DNA of 64,000 nucleotides from JANWVO01 sp964458495. GTDB taxonomy: Bacteria > Acidobacteriota > Terriglobia > Bryobacterales > Bryobacteraceae. Of the stretch, positions 60,756 to 64,000 are shown piece by piece. The notes under the pieces are model-generated. The model saw only the letters and a program-made list of their open reading frames with translations, was not told where the DNA came from and ran no database searches. Both the position numbers and the translations under genes were made by a program. Location of the stretch: positions 124,001 through 188,000 of the forward strand of contig CAYWJB010000008.1 of the NCBI GenBank assembly GCA_964458495.1. Reading direction: 5' to 3'. Numbering within the stretch: the first letter of the stretch is position 1; each line of letters opens with the position of its first letter.

Positions 60756-61570
60756 TTCCTTTCACCAAGGCGCACGGAGCGCGCAACGATTTCCTGCTTA
60801 CCTGGGCGCATGAGGCACCCGCGGAAGGCCTGCTGCGCCGGGCGGCCCGCGCCATCTGCGACCGCCACGCAGGCGTCGGCGCGGACGGCTGGCTGCTGGT
60901 AAGACCGTCCGCGCAAGGCGAGCCCGCTTCGATCCGCCTCTTCAACTCCGATGGCAGCGTGGCCGAGATCAGCGGCAACGGCACGCGCTGCGCCGCCGCG
61001 TTTCTCTGCGACGCCGGGCTCGCCGGAGAGCAGATCCTCATCCGCACCGGCGCCGGCGACAAGCGCCTGCGGCTGCTGCGGCGGCATGGTCTGTGGTTCG
61101 AGTTCGAGATGGACATGGGCGAAGCGAAGCCGCAGCAGATTCGCGATTCTCTGGAGGCCGGCGGGCGGCTGCTGGACTGCTCGCTGCTATGGGTAGGCAA
61201 CCCGCAGTGCGCCGTCTTCGTGGACGAGATCCCCGCCGACTGGGTCTCCCTCGGCGCCGCCATCGAAAGCCATCCGCGGTTCCCGCACCGCACCAATGTC
61301 AGTTTCGTCAAGGTCCTGGATGCGGCCAATCTCGAGGTGCGCTTCTACGAGCGCGGCGCGGGCGTCACAGAGTCGAGCGGAACCGGCTCCACCGGCGCTT
61401 TCGCCGCTGCGCGCGCTCGTGGCCTGGTCGGACCCAAGGCGGCCATTCACACGCCGGCAGGCCCGCTCGCGGTGCGCGAAGACGGCGGCGCCATCTTCCT
61501 CACAGGCCCTGCGGAGATCGTCGCCGGAGGCGAGTTCTACTTCTCCGGCAACGAAGAGAACCAGCGGTAG
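60752..61570 (+). CDS. Diaminopimelate-epimerase-like protein with an altered active site
   Basis: The 272-residue protein has the DapF double-domain fold: start FTKAHGARNDFLLTW, first active-site block NSDGSVAEISGNGTRC (Cys80 intact), middle block GNPQCAVFVDE and last block ERGAGVTESSGTGSTGAF. In working DapF the last block carries the second catalytic Cys (ACGTGAC); here that residue is Ser209. The substrate-binding His of GNPHC is Gln152. It is therefore probably not a normal epimerase; it could be a racemase of another substrate, an isomerase or a scaffold. ATG 60752 overlaps the GT-C stop. Its 3' end overlaps the next gene by 34 bases. No other lysine-biosynthesis gene is nearby. Confidence 0.82.
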   Translation: MIPFTKAHGARNDFLLTWAHEAPAEGLLRRAARAICDRHAGVGADGWLLVRPSAQGEPASIRLFNSDGSVAEISGNGTRCAAAFLCDAGLAGEQILIRTGAGDKRLRLLRRHGLWFEFEMDMGEAKPQQIRDSLEAGGRLLDCSLLWVGNPQCAVFVDEIPADWVSLGAAIESHPRFPHRTNVSFVKVLDAANLEVRFYERGAGVTESSGTGSTGAFAAARARGLVGPKAAIHTPAGPLAVREDGGAIFLTGPAEIVAGGEFYFSGNEENQR

Positions 61571-62445
61571 AGCGCTCCCGCGGCTTCCGCCACCGCGCGC
61601 TCGCGCTGCGTCAGGTCGCGCTCGCTCCCTCTGAGAAACACGGCCAGCGCAAGCTTCCCGCGGCCTCCCGGCAGTTCCGCCACGCCTGCCACGCTCATGC
61701 AGATGTTGCGCCCGTCCCAGAACGCCGTGGTGCCGGATTTGTGGTAGAGCAGCGCGCCGCCCAGCGCCGGGCGGATCCGCTCCGCGCCGTGCGGCGTCGC
61801 CCGCATCCACTCGCGCAGCCGCGCGTGGCTCGCCGGATGCAGGAGCTGCCCGCCTTCGATCGCCGACATCAGCATGGCCACTGCCTCCGGCGTCGCCGTG
61901 TCGCGCGCGTCCATCAGGAACCGCTCGCGCGACTCGGCGAGGCGAAACGCCACGTCCAGAGCCATCAGCGAACGGTCCACGCGAATCCCCTCTCCAAACC
62001 ACCGCGCCATGCGCTTCTGCACGGCTTCCGGCCCGCCGCCCAGAGCCAGTAATGCATCCGAGGCGCTGGCATCGTTTTCGCGCACGGCCAGCTCCAGCAG
62101 ACGCCCGATGGTGAACACGCCCCCGCGCGGATAGGCGTCGCGCAGCGGGCTGTAGCCCGGACTGTACTGCACGGGCTCCACGGCAACCATCTTCCGGAAC
62201 GGCATCTCGCCCAGCTCCATCTGCGCCAGCGCGTGAAGAGCCACCGGCAGTTGCGCCATCTCGACCAGCGGAAAGCGCTCCTTCGAGCGCCACCCCGCCA
62301 ATCGCCCGGTGTTGAGATTCAGCGCCGCCGCCCCCAGCACGCCATCCACGGAGGCTTCGATCGCACGCATCCCGCCCGCGAATGCAGGCGCATCCTGCGC
62401 GCCCAGGCGCAGGCAGAGAAGGAACAGCACGGCGCGTCGCATCAT
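61537..62445 (-). CDS. Class A beta-lactamase-fold protein lacking the catalytic residues
   Basis: This 302-residue secreted protein (signal peptide MRRAVLFLLCLRLGAQ) has the class A beta-lactamase layout, with KSGTT (236-240, LLYHKSGTTAFWDG) where the KTG box lies and a RFPLVEMAQLPVALHAL helix where the active-site helix lies. In real enzymes this helix has SxxK; here it is E62-M-A-Q65, so both the nucleophile and the lysine are lost. The SDN box is E123-N124-D125. It is therefore unlikely to hydrolyse beta-lactams and may bind peptidoglycan-like ligands. ATG 62445 overlaps the cupin stop (ATGA). It is convergent with the dapF-like gene, overlapping it by 34 bases. Confidence 0.75.
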   Translation of the reverse strand: MMRRAVLFLLCLRLGAQDAPAFAGGMRAIEASVDGVLGAAALNLNTGRLAGWRSKERFPLVEMAQLPVALHALAQMELGEMPFRKMVAVEPVQYSPGYSPLRDAYPRGGVFTIGRLLELAVRENDASASDALLALGGGPEAVQKRMARWFGEGIRVDRSLMALDVAFRLAESRERFLMDARDTATPEAVAMLMSAIEGGQLLHPASHARLREWMRATPHGAERIRPALGGALLYHKSGTTAFWDGRNICMSVAGVAELPGGRGKLALAVFLRGSERDLTQRERAVAEAAGALYRWFSSLPEK

Positions 62446-62768
62446 GACTTGCGCGGCGGCGGCGCGAACACCACCAGCACGGTCAGCGGCGCCTCGCCCG
62501 TGTTCTTCAACCCGTGTGGCACGCCCGCGGCGGCGAAAACCAGGTCGCCTGCCTCCACCTCCGCCGTCTCGCCGCCCACCTGCGCCTGCCCGCGCCCCGC
62601 CAGCACAAGGTAGAGCTTGTCCTGGTCCGCATGCACGTGCGCGGCGTGCTCCTGTCCGGGCAGGAAGCAATTCAATCCCGCGTAGAGCCGTTCGCCCGCC
62701 GCCAGCGCCACCTTGCCCATGCGCTCCGCGCCAAATTGCGCCAGATTCGCGATCCCTTTCACTACCAT
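62442..62768 (-). CDS. Small single-domain cupin
   Basis: The 108-residue protein is one cupin barrel. Motif 1 is HAAHVHADQDKLYLVLAGRG, with the metal-binding histidines and glutamine/aspartate; motif 2 is AGDLVFAAAGVPHGLKNTG. It probably binds a metal and a small ligand in the cytoplasm. Its start is 26 bases after bshB1; its stop overlaps the beta-lactamase-fold gene. A role for it in the same pathway is not evident. Confidence 0.85.
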   Translation of the reverse strand: MVVKGIANLAQFGAERMGKVALAAGERLYAGLNCFLPGQEHAAHVHADQDKLYLVLAGRGQAQVGGETAEVEAGDLVFAAAGVPHGLKNTGEAPLTVLVVFAPPPRKS

Positions 62769-62793
62769 CCCTGCTGCCTCCTGCGCCGCCCCC

Positions 62794-63540
62794 TCAGAAC
62801 GTGCGCACGCCCATCGTCACCAGATCGTCCACGCGCATCGTCTCTTTCACGACGTACGGCTCGCCGTACTTCACGCCGATCAGGTTCCCGTAAAACCGCG
62901 CGATCGAGCGCAGCCGGTCGTGGATCTCCTCCCTGTTCGGAAACAGCCCCGCGCCGCCGCCGGCCCCGCCGTACTGCGATTCGTAAGCGAACAGCGATTC
63001 CATCCGCCGATCGAACCAGGGCGTGATGTCCACCACGAACGAAGGCAGGACGTTCGCATACAGCGACGCGTACACGATCTTGAACGGGCGGTGCGGCTCG
63101 CTCTGATCGTCCAGCTTGCGGATGCCCGCCAGAAACGACGCCTCGAAGCCCAGCCAGCTCGCGTAGGAGTGATCCGGGTGGCGCGCCTCCCAGTAGGGCA
63201 GGATCACCACGCGCGGGCGCAGCCGCCGGATCACCGCCATCAGCGTCAGCCGCAGGCTGATGTTGTTCTCGAGCCGCGCGTCCGGCATGCGCAGGTTCTC
63301 GCGGAATGCGAGCCCCAGAATGCGCGCCGCCTCGCGCGATTCCTCGATGCGGCGCTCGGGCGTCCCGCGCGTGCCCATGTCGCCGGCTGTGAGGTCCAGC
63401 GCCCCCGTGCGGTAGCCCATCGCCGCCATGCGCAGCAGGGCGCCGCCGCAGGTCTGCTCGATGTCGTCGGGGTGCGCGGCAATGGCCAGCACATCCAGCG
63501 GTTCCACGTTTTCGAGATCCAAAACAGGCGGATAGAACAT
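62794..63540 (-). CDS. bshB1: Bacillithiol biosynthesis deacetylase BshB1 (PIG-L family)
   Basis: The 248-residue enzyme removes the acetyl group from GlcNAc-malate in bacillithiol synthesis. It has the zinc motif AIAAHPDDIEQTCGGAL (His23, Asp25-Asp26), the DLTAGDMGTRGTPE stretch that marks BshB1-type members, and the second zinc ligand region PYWEARHPDH. The C-terminus shows VKYGEPYVVKE. Bacillithiol is the low-molecular-weight thiol of many Acidobacteriota. bshA and bshC are not in the window. The start follows directly on the stop of the rhomboid gene. Confidence 0.92.
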   Translation of the reverse strand: MFYPPVLDLENVEPLDVLAIAAHPDDIEQTCGGALLRMAAMGYRTGALDLTAGDMGTRGTPERRIEESREAARILGLAFRENLRMPDARLENNISLRLTLMAVIRRLRPRVVILPYWEARHPDHSYASWLGFEASFLAGIRKLDDQSEPHRPFKIVYASLYANVLPSFVVDITPWFDRRMESLFAYESQYGGAGGGAGLFPNREEIHDRLRSIARFYGNLIGVKYGEPYVVKETMRVDDLVTMGVRTF

Positions 63541-64000
63541 TCACCACACCAGATCGCGCCGCAAGCGGTAGCGGTCGCGCGTTCGGAAGACATGAATCAG
63601 CGCCACGCCGGCCAGAAAGCCCGCCGCGTGCGCCATGAAAGCCACCCCGCCGCGCTGCGCCGCGGCGTCGGCAATGGAGCCGATGCCGCTGAACAGCTGT
63701 ACGACGAACCAGTACACGAGCACCAAATACGCCGGCAGCTCGAAGGTGAACACGAACAGAAACCAGCCCAGCATCACGATCCGCGAGTGCGGGAATTTCA
63801 CCAGATAGGCGCCCATGACGCCCGCAATCGCCCCGCTCGCGCCCACCATGGGCACCCGCGAATCCGGATTCACCGCGTACTGGCCCAGCGCCGCCGCCAC
63901 CCCGCACAACAGGTAGAACAGCAGGAAGCGCCCGTGCCCGAGAATATCCTCCACGTTGTCGCCGAACACCCACAGGAAGAGCATGTTCCCGATCAGGTGC
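63541..64000 (-). CDS. Rhomboid-family intramembrane serine protease (partial)
   Basis: The visible 153 residues (the start lies beyond the window) begin HLIGNMLFLWVFGDNVED, the conserved rhomboid helix with the oxyanion-site His and Asn. The catalytic serine is in VGASGAIAGVMG and the catalytic histidine in MAHAAGFLAG. Four hydrophobic segments are visible. Rhomboids cut membrane proteins within the bilayer. The stop adjoins bshB1 with no gap, so they are co-transcribed. The N-terminal part is not visible. Confidence 0.9.
   Translation of the reverse strand, partial: HLIGNMLFLWVFGDNVEDILGHGRFLLFYLLCGVAAALGQYAVNPDSRVPMVGASGAIAGVMGAYLVKFPHSRIVMLGWFLFVFTFELPAYLVLVYWFVVQLFSGIGSIADAAAQRGGVAFMAHAAGFLAGVALIHVFRTRDRYRLRRDLVW

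Noticed and set aside
61537..62445. Functional class A beta-lactamase (resistance gene)
   Set aside because: SxxK and SDN residues are replaced (E62-M-A-Q65 and END), so hydrolysis is not expected.

Overview
The window looks like a piece of an Acidobacteriota chromosome, most likely the Bryobacterales/Solibacter side. This is inferred from very high GC, an Oar-type TonB receptor with an N-terminal carboxypeptidase-like domain, a membrane-anchored winged-helix-type regulator of the kind common in that group, a bacillithiol deacetylase (BshB1), a Qrc-like quinone/cytochrome module, and IS481 and ISL3 transposase relics. No phage, plasmid or CRISPR features were seen. Most genes are housekeeping or conserved accessory genes packed into short operons with 4-base ATGA/GTGA overlaps.

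Layout. 1-6186: the end of an efflux operon (adaptor start plus TolC-type protein), a secreted glycogen-debranching-like glycosidase, an orphan NarL-type regulator, a small secreted TIG-domain protein and glgC. 6239-9746: a three-gene operon of a CxxCH-bearing histidine kinase, an archaemetzincin and an NtrC-type regulator. 9750-16274 (minus): a seven-gene respiratory operon with pentaheme cytochrome c, molybdopterin-family protein, four-cluster Fe-S protein and NrfD membrane subunit (a QrcABCD-like set), plus two GcvH-like cysteine-rich proteins and a small membrane protein. 16535-18586: eno and gpmA. 18674-21762 (minus): thrS and an HpnI-like glycosyltransferase. 21853-22753: an ECF sigma factor with a zinc-type anti-sigma factor. 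22762-27878 (minus): three secreted proteins, then feoB and feoA.

27941-34705: a MerR-TPR protein, DUF2760, two Hsp70-like proteins and thiL. 34855-38442 (minus): a large hybrid sensor kinase. 38538-39668: a small protein, a Dph6-like ATPase and tRNA-Arg, followed by a decayed IS481 transposase. 40272-49345: a regulator/TonB-receptor/secreted-protein cluster that looks like an uptake locus for an unknown polymer. 49346-50219: noncoding sequence with roughly 265-base tandem repeats and an ISL3 transposase tail. 50220-54133: tRNA-Thr, an M3 oligopeptidase, a PHP phosphatase, and an HU-like gene overlapping an HU-like/TIR fusion gene. 54141-64000: a TPR protein, uvrC, two metallophosphoesterases, a PfkB kinase, a GT-C transferase, a diaminopimelate-epimerase-like protein lacking one catalytic Cys, a beta-lactamase-fold protein lacking its catalytic residues, a cupin, bshB1 and a partial rhomboid protease.

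The strongest candidates for something undescribed are the HU-like/TIR pair at 53362-54133, the heme-sensor/archaemetzincin/NtrC operon, the lysine-less GcvH-like partners of the Qrc-like complex, and the neighbouring active-site-altered DapF-like and beta-lactamase-like proteins. All functional assignments rest on motifs read by eye; no database search was run.
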